Assembly: GCA_018066065.1 (NCBI GenBank)
Contig: JAGHSC010000014.1
Span: forward strand, 1-15,619
Length of the DNA: 15,619 nt
From: Candidatus Cryptobacteroides faecihippi
GTDB taxonomy: Bacteria > Bacteroidota > Bacteroidia > Bacteroidales > UBA932
Direction of reading: 5' to 3'
The first letter of the stretch is position 1. Each line of letters starts with the position of its first letter. The notes below the pieces were generated by a model. The model had not been told where the DNA came from, did no database searches, and was given only the letters and a program-made list of their open reading frames with translations. Shown piece after piece: positions 1 to 7,924 of the stretch. The translations under genes were made by a program, and so were the position numbers.

Positions 1-768
1 TGGGACTGCGCAGCCTGCGCGCCGAAGCTCCACTCCTACTACGACAAGGACAGCTTTGAATATGCGGGTGCGGCAGGCGGATTCCTTGACAGGTTCGGCT
101 ACCCATTCTGCAGGGGCAGGGTCATGAAGCGCCTGGAGATGGACCATGGCCAGTATGACCAGCCCGCAGATGTCTTCTGGGCGACTGGTGCGTGCCTACT
201 CGTCAGGAAGGATGCATATTCAGACATGAATGGGCTGGATGACAGGTTCTTTGCACACATGGAGGAAATCGACCTCTGCTGGAGACTCCAGCTTGAAGGG
301 AAAAGGATTTCAGTGGTGCCGAAATCCGTGGTCTGGCATGTCGGGGGAGGAACCTTGCCGAACGATTCTCCGTGGAAGCTGAAGCTGAACTTCAGGAACA
401 ACCTCCTGATGCTTCAGAACAACCTGGCAAAGACAATCTCGCTCAGGGAAGTCAGGGAGGTAACTCCGCAGAAGGCTGCTGAAAGGGCATGCAGGAAGGC
501 AGGGATGACCATCAGGTTCAGGATGCTGCTGGATCTCTGCAGCGCCGCAGTCTACAGGCTGACGGGTAAGAAGGAATGCTGCAAGGCAGTGTTCGAGGCC
601 CACCGGGAGTTCCGGAAGATGGGTCGGAAGCCAGGCATCGGCGAGATTGAAGCCTATGCTTCGACGCACAGGACCATTGCGGGTCCAAAGCTCTATCCGT
701 CATGGATAGTACCCCTTGCATTCATCAAGGGGAACGGAATTTTTGAACACTTAAGAAAGACGACATGA
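1..768 (+). CDS. Glycosyltransferase family 2, C-terminal part (5' end outside window)
   Basis: The frame is open from base 1, so the gene starts before the window; 255 residues are visible. It resembles bacterial family 2 (GT-A fold) rhamnosyltransferase-like enzymes that move a nucleotide-activated sugar onto a surface glycan or lipid carrier. Family landmarks are readable: a GFLDRFGYPFCRGR stretch, then DVFWATGACLLVRKD, then GLDDRFFAHMEEIDLCWRL, whose acidic ExD/W segment matches the C-terminal acceptor-side motif of the family, then VVWHVGGGTL and NFRNNLLMLQNNL. The N-terminal nucleotide-sugar part with its DxD is not in view. The C-terminal tail is basic and I see no clear membrane segment. 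The TGA stop overlaps the ATG of trkA (ATGA at 765-768), so the two are probably cotranscribed and translationally coupled, although no functional link is evident. Donor and acceptor cannot be named. Confidence 0.9.
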   Translation, partial: WDCAACAPKLHSYYDKDSFEYAGAAGGFLDRFGYPFCRGRVMKRLEMDHGQYDQPADVFWATGACLLVRKDAYSDMNGLDDRFFAHMEEIDLCWRLQLEGKRISVVPKSVVWHVGGGTLPNDSPWKLKLNFRNNLLMLQNNLAKTISLREVREVTPQKAAERACRKAGMTIRFRMLLDLCSAAVYRLTGKKECCKAVFEAHREFRKMGRKPGIGEIEAYASTHRTIAGPKLYPSWIVPLAFIKGNGIFEHLRKTT

Positions 769-2129
769 AGATCGTGATCCAAGGAGCCGGAGAAGTCGGT
801 TCACATCTGGCCAAGATGCTCAGTCACGAGGCTAATGACATCACCGTCATCGACGACAACCTCGAAAGGCTGGAAAGCCTCAACGCAAGTGCGGACATCA
901 CAACGATACAGAGTCCCCCATCCTCTCTCAAGGGAATGAGGGAGGCTGATGTTCAGAACGCAGACCTCTTCATCTCGGTGGTCCCGTTCGTGCCTCAGGA
1001 GGTCAACATCGTCAGCGCACTGCTGGCCAAGAACCTCGGTGCAGCCAAGGTAACCGCGAGAATCAACGACAACGACTTCCTCACGCCTGAGAACAGGCTT
1101 CTGTTCAAGCAGATGGGTATCGAGCTCATGTTTTACCCTGAGAGATTGGCTGCAGATGAGATCTACGACCTTCTCAAGCACTCATCGACCGTGGAGTCAA
1201 TGGACTTCGCCAGGGGAAAGCTTCAGATCGAGGCATTCAGGCTGGAGGAGGATTCCCCTCTCCTGGACATGAAGATTGCCGAATTCGCAGCAATCACATC
1301 CAAGGCCGAACTCCAGTTCCGAGTCATTGCGATCACAAGAGGTGCCCAGACCATCATCCCGAAATTCGACACCAAGCTGATGTACCATGACCTGGTCTTC
1401 ATCGTGGCCACAAGGGAAGGCATCTCATTCCTCAGGAAGCTCCTGGGACACAACACAGTGGAGATCGACAGGGTAATGATCCTGGGAGGATCCAAGATCG
1501 CCGAGCTGACAGCCGACCAGCTCAGCAAGAAGATCAGCCACATCAAGATCATCGAGAAGGACAGGGAGAAAGGCATCGAGCTTTCAGAGAAGCTTGACGA
1601 CAATGTCCTGCTCGTCATCGGTGACGGAAGGAATTCCGACTTTCTTCTCGAGGAGGGAATCAGGGACTACGATGCATTCGTCGCCCTCACCGGCAACGAT
1701 GAGGCAAACGTCCTGGCCTGCGTCATGGCGAAGAAGTTCGGTGTGGAAAGGACAATCGCCGAAGTCGAGAACATCGAGTACATCCATCTTGCGGAAGAGA
1801 TGGGAGTGGATTCCGTCATCAACAAGAAGCTCATCACGGCTGGCCGTCTGTTCAAGTTCACGATCAGTGGAAAGGCCAGGCTTATCAAGTACATGAGCGG
1901 AACCGACGCTGAAGTACTTGAATACATCGTGCCGGAAGGCGCAGCAGTTACCAAGGCGCCTCTCAAGGGCCTCAAGTTCCCTAAGGACGCTGTGATCGGA
2001 GGTGTCATCAGGGGACGCGAATCACTGATAGCTGTCGGCGACACTCTGATCCAGCCGTACGACAGGGTAGCGGTCTTCGCCCTTCCAGAGTCCGTGAAGG
2101 AAGTCGACAAGTTCTTCAGGGAAGCCTAG
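765..2129 (+). CDS. trkA: Trk system potassium uptake regulatory protein TrkA
   Basis: 454 residues, the normal length for a TrkA with two RCK units in tandem. TrkA is the peripheral NAD(H)/nucleotide-binding regulatory subunit that gates the TrkH K+ channel on the cytoplasmic face. The first RCK_N (about 1-120) has a classic Rossmann GAGEVG at 7-12 followed by an acidic strand end (TVIDDN). RCK_C follows at about 140-225, a second RCK_N at about 230-350 (ILGGSKIAELTA replaces the glycine-rich loop, so nucleotide binding there may be degenerate) and a second RCK_C to the end (GRESLIAVGDTLIQPYDRVAVF). The segment following the first acidic strand (ITTIQSPPSSLKGMREA) resembles Bacteroidales TrkA rather than the enterobacterial GDG form. 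The start overlaps the upstream glycosyltransferase stop. The stop overlaps the stop of the convergent ABC-F gene. No trkH is adjacent. Confidence 0.95.
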   Translation: MKIVIQGAGEVGSHLAKMLSHEANDITVIDDNLERLESLNASADITTIQSPPSSLKGMREADVQNADLFISVVPFVPQEVNIVSALLAKNLGAAKVTARINDNDFLTPENRLLFKQMGIELMFYPERLAADEIYDLLKHSSTVESMDFARGKLQIEAFRLEEDSPLLDMKIAEFAAITSKAELQFRVIAITRGAQTIIPKFDTKLMYHDLVFIVATREGISFLRKLLGHNTVEIDRVMILGGSKIAELTADQLSKKISHIKIIEKDREKGIELSEKLDDNVLLVIGDGRNSDFLLEEGIRDYDAFVALTGNDEANVLACVMAKKFGVERTIAEVENIEYIHLAEEMGVDSVINKKLITAGRLFKFTISGKARLIKYMSGTDAEVLEYIVPEGAAVTKAPLKGLKFPKDAVIGGVIRGRESLIAVGDTLIQPYDRVAVFALPESVKEVDKFFREA

Positions 2130-3922
2130 ACAGACAGTTCCAGCCAGCGCATCTCCTTCTCATCGAGAAGGCCTGAGACTTCCGAGAATCGGGATGCAAG
2201 CTTCTGAAGCTCGGAATGGTCGGTGACTCCACCGTTCATCTTGGATTCCAGTTCAGCCTTTTCGGCATTGAGGGCGGCAATATCCTTGTCCAGCTGCTCC
2301 AGTTCACGCTGCTCCTTGTAGCTGAGCTTGCGTGGGCCATCGGTCTTTCTGACAGAAGGCTCAGACTGTGCAGACGCAGCCTTCTGGGCACGTTCTGCCT
2401 CCCTGGCCTTGCTCTTCTGCTCAGCCTCGTAGTCCTTTATGTAGTCACGGTACTGGCTGTAGCTTCCAACAAAGTCCTTGACCTTGCCGTCTCCGCAGAA
2501 GATGAAGAGATGGTCGACAAGCCTGTCAAGGAAATGACGGTCATGCGAGACTATGATGAGAGTGCCCTTGAACTCCTTCAGATACTCCTCGAGGACGTTC
2601 AGGGTCACGATATCGAGGTCATTGGTAGGTTCATCCATTACCAGCAGGTTCGGCTGCTGCATCAGTACCGTAAGGAGGTACAGACGCCTCTTCTCTCCTC
2701 CGGAAAGCTTGCTGATGCGGTTGTTGAGCATGTCGTGAGGGAACATGAACCTGTTCAGCAGATGGGTGTCATTGACAGTCTCCAGGACGGTCTGGTCCTC
2801 GTCGAACTTCATCCCGCTCTGGCGGTAGAGTCCGATCTTGAGCGACTCTCCCCTTTCAATCGTACCGGTGACGACACCGTTGTCTCCAGGCTTGAGGCTG
2901 TCCATGAGGAGGTTGATGAATGTTGTCTTTCCTACTCCGTTGCGTCCGACGATGCCGACTCTTTCGTAGCGCTGGAACTTGTAGGTAAAGTCCTTGAGAT
3001 AGTACTTCCCGTCATAGGAGAATGAAAGGTCCTTGCAGTCAATGATCTTGGTGCCGAGTCGTGCTGCCTGGCCCATTTCCCCGAGGTCCAGCTGGTTCGT
3101 GCGGTAGACCTGCTCCGCCCTGTCCTTCAGCTCGTAGAAGGCATTCTTGCGGTACTTGGCCTTTCCCGTGCGCGCGCATGGGCTCGCATGCATCCACTCA
3201 AGCTCGCGTCTGAGGATATTCCTGACCTTGTCTGTCTCCGCATTGTAGTTGTCGATCCTTTCCTGCCTCTTTTCCAGGTAGTTCTGATAGTTGCCCTTGT
3301 AGATGTAGACAGCGCCGTGGTCCATCTCCATGACAGTGTTTGCCACGCTGTCAAGGAAATAGCGGTCATGGGTCACCATGAGCAGGGTGCATCGCGCATG
3401 GGAGAGGTAGTTCTCCAGGAACTCGATCGCATCGATGTCAAGGTGGTTGGTAGGCTCATCCATGATGTAGAAGTCCGCCTCGCATGCAAGCATGACGATG
3501 ATGGCGACTCGCTTGACCTCGCCTCCTGAAAGAGTCTTCATCTTCCTGTCCCAGTCGGACATGCCGAATGAGGTGAGAAGCTGGCGGATGCGGAGCTCAT
3601 ATTCAGCAAGATGTTCTGGATCAAGATGTTCCGTCCACTTTCTGCTGTCAGTGATGATCTGGTCCCAGACAGTCGCCTCCGGATCGAAGGCGTACTCCTG
3701 CTCCAGAAAGGCAATCCTGATGTCCTTGAGGAAGATGATCCTTCCGCCGGAATCGGAGCTGTCCGTGCCTGCGAGGATGCGCAGGAGGCTGGTCTTTCCA
3801 GTTCCATTCGGGGCGATCAGGGCGATCTTGTCGCCTTCATTGATGTTGAAGCCGATGTGCTCGAAGAGTATCTTCGGGCCATAGGACTTTGAGATGTTCT
3901 CTATCTGGAGGAATGATGGCAT
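2126..3922 (-). CDS. uup: ABC-F family ATPase, Uup-like
   Basis: 598 residues with two ABC ATPase cassettes and no membrane segments, the ABC-F plan; these proteins act on the ribosome E site or in DNA/ribosome quality control rather than in transport. Cassette 1: Walker A APNGTGKTS (37-45), signature LSGGEVKR, Walker B DFYIMDEPTNHLD. Cassette 2: Walker A GRNGVGKTT (about 325-333), signature LSGGEKRR, Walker B LLVMDEPTNDLD. Both catalytic glutamates after Walker B are present. A charged C-terminal coiled coil (LSYKEQRELEQLDKDIAALN onward, about 530-598) is the Uup hallmark. The interdomain linker carries WMHASPCARTGKAKYRKNAF where Uup/EttA-type proteins usually have an MRR-x-PKAR-type basic motif, so the first arginines seem to be replaced by His-Ala. 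The start at 3922 gives the standard N-terminus. The GH106 gene ends 39 bases upstream on the same strand, but a private promoter is also visible. Confidence 0.93.
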   Translation of the reverse strand: MPSFLQIENISKSYGPKILFEHIGFNINEGDKIALIAPNGTGKTSLLRILAGTDSSDSGGRIIFLKDIRIAFLEQEYAFDPEATVWDQIITDSRKWTEHLDPEHLAEYELRIRQLLTSFGMSDWDRKMKTLSGGEVKRVAIIVMLACEADFYIMDEPTNHLDIDAIEFLENYLSHARCTLLMVTHDRYFLDSVANTVMEMDHGAVYIYKGNYQNYLEKRQERIDNYNAETDKVRNILRRELEWMHASPCARTGKAKYRKNAFYELKDRAEQVYRTNQLDLGEMGQAARLGTKIIDCKDLSFSYDGKYYLKDFTYKFQRYERVGIVGRNGVGKTTFINLLMDSLKPGDNGVVTGTIERGESLKIGLYRQSGMKFDEDQTVLETVNDTHLLNRFMFPHDMLNNRISKLSGGEKRRLYLLTVLMQQPNLLVMDEPTNDLDIVTLNVLEEYLKEFKGTLIIVSHDRHFLDRLVDHLFIFCGDGKVKDFVGSYSQYRDYIKDYEAEQKSKAREAERAQKAASAQSEPSVRKTDGPRKLSYKEQRELEQLDKDIAALNAEKAELESKMNGGVTDHSELQKLASRFSEVSGLLDEKEMRWLELSV

Positions 3923-3944
3923 GTTCTTGAAGGGAAATGGGTGG

Positions 3945-3975
3945 CAAAGATAACCTTATTATCAGAATATCACAA
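3945..3975 (-). promoter_or_regulatory. Candidate Bacteroidales promoter for the ABC-F gene
   Basis: Reading the minus strand, TTGTG at 3975-3971 is followed by an 18-base spacer and TATCTTTG at 3952-3945, an exact match to the Bacteroidales -7 consensus TAnnTTTG. The ABC-F ATG lies 23 bases downstream of the box, which gives a short leader. The -33 half overlaps the last codons of the GH106 gene, so the ABC-F gene may be transcribed on its own as well as by readthrough. Confidence 0.5.
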
Positions 3976-6886
3976 CGGACACCGGGCCAAGCAGGCCTGA
4001 TGGGGACAGGGTGATGCTTGCCTTCTTCCGCCCAAGGAAATCATTTCCAAGGTCGATGTTTGTAGAAGTGTAGGTCTTTCCTTCCGGATGCTGCTGGTCA
4101 CCGGTTACCCTGTTGAACCATGAGTTGACGACAACAACCTCCAGATGGTTCTCTCCCTGGCGGATTGCATCAGTGACATCCACGCGGAAAGGGGCAGTCC
4201 AGACGACGCCCTTGTCGACGCCGTTGACCTTCACCGATGCGAAGCCAACATCCTTTACCGATCCGAGATCGATGGCATAGCCGTACTTGTCCCTGTCCAC
4301 TTCAGGCATGCTGAAACTCTTTGAATATCCAGCCTTTCCGGAGTAGTACCTTATGCCATCATCCTCAGACTCGGTCCAGTCGATAAGCTTGTCGAACACG
4401 ACATGGGCAGGGCCTCCCCACTTTGGGTCGAAGGAGACGTCCCAAGACCCATCGACAGGGATTGTCGCTGAAGGTACCCTGCAGTTCGAGGCAGCCGTAC
4501 CCTGGCAGTCATCAGGAATCTTCCCATCGAATGCTATGAGTGCGCTTCCGCAAGGGTCGAAATGGATCGGGACTGAAGTGATACCGCCCGCCTGGCTGAA
4601 GGCCTCAAGGCTGAGTATGGTTCCATCCAGTGCATTCCATGATTCAGGACGGCGCCCATGCACTCTGAATGAACAGGTCACATCAGCAGGCCTGTCGGTC
4701 ATGTTGCTGATAAAGTAGAAATCGCGTCCATCGACGGTGTAATGGATGTAGTCGAAGTCCCTGAGCGTCGCATCCTCGGCAATGCTGAAGTCTGCAGGAA
4801 GGCCCTGCGAGTGGAAATATTCATTGGCAGTCATTCCTGTGACAACGCTTCCCTTTCCGAAGCGGGTGATGCCTTTCGCATTGCTGCCTGCCCAGATCCT
4901 GTCTGCCAGGGCTGCGAACCTTGCCTGGGCCTTTGCGCCACCCTTCAGGCTCACGCAATGCTCCGGCCTGTCACCTATCACGACGGCTCCCTTGCGGACA
5001 AGTCGTCCGACTTTCTTCAGCGCCGCGAAGGAAAGGGTCTTGTGGCTCGGGAGGATCAAAGCTCTGTACTCAAGTCCGGAAGGGGCCTTGAGGAAGCCGC
5101 CGCGGGTAATCTCCAGTGAGAGGAGTGCATTCTCGTCAATTGCATCGTAGTCGTAGCCAGGAATCGTCCTGGCGATGTCGGAGTGCTTGAATGGCAGCAC
5201 GTTAGGGACATGGTCGCCGTAGTAGTACAGCGCATCGGCAACGAACTTCCCGTTCTGGGCCACGAGCTGGATCCTGGCAAGATAGTCCATGAAGGCGGAT
5301 GCTTCATCCCACCAAGTGAGTCGAGGGTTGATGTGAGTTCCAGCGAAGTACTCCTGACCAGGCAGTCCCATCTCGGATGGCGAGCATGTGAACGTGTGGA
5401 AATAGGTCCTGTTCAGTCCAGAGCAGATCTCGTGGTCGAAGGATGGTTTCTGGCTGTGCCAGATCTCGTCATTCCAGTGCGGTCCGATCGTGGTGAAGGA
5501 TTCCGCTCCGACTATTCTCTTTCCGTAGACGTGGGCGGCAGATGATGCCTGCTTGACGAAGAAGCGGTCGGCAGTCCTCGGGCGGTGAGGTGATGGGGCC
5601 CAGAACTCGCTCATCACGATGTCGCTGAAGGCGTAGTGCCTGATTCCGTCCAGAGGGCCTGCGTGAGGGCCTGCGGATTCCGGCTGGATGCCCATTCCCT
5701 TGCTGTGGGCGAACTCGGCGAAGCGCTTGTAGTGGTTGACGGCTACAGATTCGGCGATCGTTTTCCTGAAGTCTGCCAGGAACGAGTCACACGTCGTTAC
5801 ATCATCGACGATGTAGCCGGCAATGACAGGAAGGTATGGTATGATGTCGTAGCCATTGAATGTTCTGAACCATTTTTCGAAGCCTTTTGTCCAGTTCATG
5901 CCTCCACATTCCCAGCTGTCTGTCTCAAGGAACTTGAGAGTCTTTCCGACATGATGACCTGCATCCTCGAAGATCGGGAGGACAACTTCAGAGATGTAGT
6001 GATCGAAAGCATCAGGACTCATGTAGTCAAGCACCAGGCCGTCCCAGCCCTTGCTGCATGTGGAGACCACGGCACCCGTGCAGGTGTATCCAATCCTGAG
6101 GATTGCCCAGTCTCCGTCAGGGAAACGCCACTTCAGGGAGCCGTCTTCCCCCAGCCCGCGGGTAACATCCAGGACTTCAGAAGAATTGACTATCAGCGGC
6201 CTGGCGTCCGTCTTCCTGAACGAGGCAGGATCGTTTGTCAGAAGGAACCTGCAGTCCGGGGCGCTGCCTCCGAGCTCATGGATGCCCAGCTTCAAGTCCA
6301 AACCCCTGACCGGTTCGTCAGAGACACGGGAAGGGTCCAGCGGGAAGGCCAGGACAGCGATGTCCTTGTAGTAATCCAATCTGGATGCCGGGCGTGGAAG
6401 GTTGACAACCGTCTCATTCCCACCGGAAACTCTTGTCTCTGAATATGTAAGCATCTTGGCTGCATGCTCAGGGGTGATGCATGGGCCGCCAAGGTTCCAT
6501 CCGCTCTGGATGTTGAATCCGATTTCCAGTCCGAGGCGTTCAGCTTCATCAAGCGCATGAACGAAGAGCTTGCGCCATTCCTTGGAGGCGAAGACCGGGC
6601 CTGCAGGGATGTTCCTGTTGCCACGCTGGTTGTGTCCGCCCGCATCGAAGATCATGGCTCCGTAGAACCCTTTCTCTTTCATGGCCTCCAGGTCCGAGCT
6701 GATGGCTTCCTCGGTCACATTGCTGTTCAGCCACCACCACCAGCAGTCAAGTCCATGTGATGAGGGTGGTGTCTTGAAATTGTCCTTGATGTAGTCAATG
6801 GTTCCGTCAGTCCTGCCAGGAGTGGATGAGGCTGTCCCGCAGAGGAGGACGGAGATCAGGAGGAGAATTGCAGTTTTAGTGTTCAT
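3962..6886 (-). CDS. Secreted GH106-type alpha-L-rhamnosidase
   Basis: 974 residues from the chosen start. Glycoside hydrolase family 106 enzymes release alpha-L-rhamnose from pectic side chains and glycosides. The chosen ATG (6886) opens a hydrophobic signal peptide (MNTKTAILLLISVLLCGTAS); the frame stays open another 311 codons upstream, but that stretch is antisense to the activase and is not protein-like. Family-like features: a tryptophan cluster DCWWWWLNSNVTEEAI near residue 47-62 opening a barrel that binds the substrate, LKFLETDSWECGGMNWT near 315-332, QPESAGPHAGP near 402 and GAESFTTIGPHW near 462, which supply conserved acidic residues. A C-terminal jelly-roll (about 850-945, with GYAIDLGSVKDVGFASVKVN and NHLEVVVVNSW) resembles GH2-type sugar-binding domains. 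LLC is a poor lipobox, so signal peptidase I export to the periplasm is more likely than lipidation. Exact substrate is inferred; some GH106 relatives are uncharacterised. Confidence 0.87.
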   Translation of the reverse strand: MNTKTAILLLISVLLCGTASSTPGRTDGTIDYIKDNFKTPPSSHGLDCWWWWLNSNVTEEAISSDLEAMKEKGFYGAMIFDAGGHNQRGNRNIPAGPVFASKEWRKLFVHALDEAERLGLEIGFNIQSGWNLGGPCITPEHAAKMLTYSETRVSGGNETVVNLPRPASRLDYYKDIAVLAFPLDPSRVSDEPVRGLDLKLGIHELGGSAPDCRFLLTNDPASFRKTDARPLIVNSSEVLDVTRGLGEDGSLKWRFPDGDWAILRIGYTCTGAVVSTCSKGWDGLVLDYMSPDAFDHYISEVVLPIFEDAGHHVGKTLKFLETDSWECGGMNWTKGFEKWFRTFNGYDIIPYLPVIAGYIVDDVTTCDSFLADFRKTIAESVAVNHYKRFAEFAHSKGMGIQPESAGPHAGPLDGIRHYAFSDIVMSEFWAPSPHRPRTADRFFVKQASSAAHVYGKRIVGAESFTTIGPHWNDEIWHSQKPSFDHEICSGLNRTYFHTFTCSPSEMGLPGQEYFAGTHINPRLTWWDEASAFMDYLARIQLVAQNGKFVADALYYYGDHVPNVLPFKHSDIARTIPGYDYDAIDENALLSLEITRGGFLKAPSGLEYRALILPSHKTLSFAALKKVGRLVRKGAVVIGDRPEHCVSLKGGAKAQARFAALADRIWAGSNAKGITRFGKGSVVTGMTANEYFHSQGLPADFSIAEDATLRDFDYIHYTVDGRDFYFISNMTDRPADVTCSFRVHGRRPESWNALDGTILSLEAFSQAGGITSVPIHFDPCGSALIAFDGKIPDDCQGTAASNCRVPSATIPVDGSWDVSFDPKWGGPAHVVFDKLIDWTESEDDGIRYYSGKAGYSKSFSMPEVDRDKYGYAIDLGSVKDVGFASVKVNGVDKGVVWTAPFRVDVTDAIRQGENHLEVVVVNSWFNRVTGDQQHPEGKTYTSTNIDLGNDFLGRKKASITLSPSGLLGPVSVVIF

Positions 6887-6892
6887 AGTCAG

Positions 6893-6900
6893 TAAAGATA
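6893..6900 (-). promoter_or_regulatory. Candidate -7 box for the GH106 gene
   Basis: The minus strand reads TATCTTTAC just upstream of the GH106 ATG, a one-base variant (final G to A) of TAnnTTTG. Only 6 bases separate the box from the ATG, so the transcript would be almost leaderless, or initiation may depend on a regulator. No clear -33 TTTG is found at the usual distance. The same variant form (TAACTTTAC) stands before the GH28 gene. Confidence 0.35.
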
Positions 6901-6919
6901 GGAAAAAACCTGCGTAATA

Positions 6920-7804
6920 ATGACTACATTTGCCCACATGACAGGCAGAGTCTTCGACATACAGCATTTCTGCACCCATGATGGGCCGGGAATCAGGACG
7001 ACGGTGTTCCTCAAGGGATGCCCTCTCAGGTGTGCCTGGTGCCACAACCCTGAGTCTCAGAAGGCAGAAAGTGAGATTCTTTTCTCCCCTTCCCTCTGCA
7101 TCGGTTGCGGTCTCTGCAAGGAAGTCTGTCCACATCATGACCCACACCGGATCCTTTCCGACGCATGCCTGAGGGAGCAGTCTTGCAAAGGCTGTCTGAG
7201 ATGCGCTGAAGGTTGTCCCACCAGAGCCATCGAGGCTGCAGGGACCCTGCGTGCTTCCGGCGATGTGCTGGAAAAGGTTCTGAAGGACAGGGAGCATTAC
7301 ATCAACTCTGGCGGAGGCATGACCATTTCCGGGGGTGAGCCGATGGCTCAGGCAGGATTCACCCTGGAACTCCTGGAGAAGGCCAGGCAGGCAGGCCTGC
7401 ACACGGCAATCGAGACCTCCGGCTGCGGCCGAAGGGAAGACTTTCTGAAGGCGACCTCCGTCACAGACCTTTTCATCTGGGACATCAAGATTGCGGAACC
7501 GACTCTGTACCATGAATATACAAATGGCGACCTGAGTACCATGACCCGCAACCTCGATGCGGTGCGGTCCTCTGGAGCAGAGATGCTGCTCCGATTCCTC
7601 TTCATCCCTGAGATCCATCTTCAGGAATCCGTCCTCGAAGGGACGCGCAGATTCATCGAGCGCAATGCCGGACTGCCCAGGGAGGTCATCCCCTATCACG
7701 TACTCGGCAACTCGAAGAGAGGCAGGCTCGGACTTGATGAGATCCGTTTCCGTGAGCCTGACAGCGACGAACTTGCAGCATTCCGTTCCTTCATCGGTCA
7801 GTAG
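6920..7804 (+). CDS. Glycyl radical enzyme activating enzyme (radical SAM, with two-cluster insert)
   Basis: 294 residues. Activases of this family cleave S-adenosylmethionine to abstract a hydrogen from the conserved glycine of a partner glycyl radical enzyme. The radical SAM motif GCPLRCAWCHNPES gives C34, C38 and C41 (CX3CX2C). It is followed by a ferredoxin-like insert with CIGCGLCKEVCP (C60, C63, C66, C70) and CKGCLRCAEGCP (C89, C92, C95, C99), enough for two more [4Fe-4S] clusters. SAM-binding SGGEP lies at 137-141 and HDGPGIRTTVFLKG is the family N-terminal signature. Pyruvate formate-lyase activase PflA lacks this insert, so the partner is more likely of the dehydratase or decarboxylase class. 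Two starts are possible: 6920, or 6938 (MTGRVFDIQHF), which matches the family N-terminus better. No glycyl radical enzyme is in the window. Divergent from GH106 with 33 bases between. Confidence 0.9.
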   Translation: MTTFAHMTGRVFDIQHFCTHDGPGIRTTVFLKGCPLRCAWCHNPESQKAESEILFSPSLCIGCGLCKEVCPHHDPHRILSDACLREQSCKGCLRCAEGCPTRAIEAAGTLRASGDVLEKVLKDREHYINSGGGMTISGGEPMAQAGFTLELLEKARQAGLHTAIETSGCGRREDFLKATSVTDLFIWDIKIAEPTLYHEYTNGDLSTMTRNLDAVRSSGAEMLLRFLFIPEIHLQESVLEGTRRFIERNAGLPREVIPYHVLGNSKRGRLGLDEIRFREPDSDELAAFRSFIGQ

Positions 7805-7866
7805 CAGCAGCTCTCGCACCTATGGCCGCTATCCGCAGAGGTGGATAACACTGGCTGGAAAGCAAG

Positions 7867-7903
7867 AGGGTGGCTCCTCTGCCGGAAAGCAGGAAGCCAC
7901 CCT
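7867..7903. terminator. Hairpin between convergent genes, candidate bidirectional terminator
   Basis: AGGGTGGCT (7867-7875) and AGCCACCCT (7895-7903) form a perfect 9-bp stem; the interior (CCTCTGC against GCAGGA) extends it with small bulges. It sits in the 120-base gap between the 3' ends of the activase (+) and the Gfo/Idh gene (-), the place for a shared terminator. There is no good T-tract on either side, so efficiency is uncertain. A direct repeat GC[TC]GGAAAGCA starts near 7855 and 7881. Confidence 0.45.
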
Positions 7904-7924
7904 GGGAATGTGGATATTCAAATG

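Noticed and set aside
2216..3025. 269-codon plus-strand frame within the ABC-F gene
   Set aside because: Antisense shadow of the second ABC cassette and C-terminal coiled coil.
5636..6442. 268-codon plus-strand frame within GH106
   Set aside because: Antisense shadow; the minus-strand protein has clear family motifs throughout.
6887..7819. 311-codon in-frame extension upstream of GH106 on the minus strand
   Set aside because: It runs antisense to the activase gene, has non-protein-like composition, and the GH106 signal peptide begins at 6886. It is open by codon bias only.
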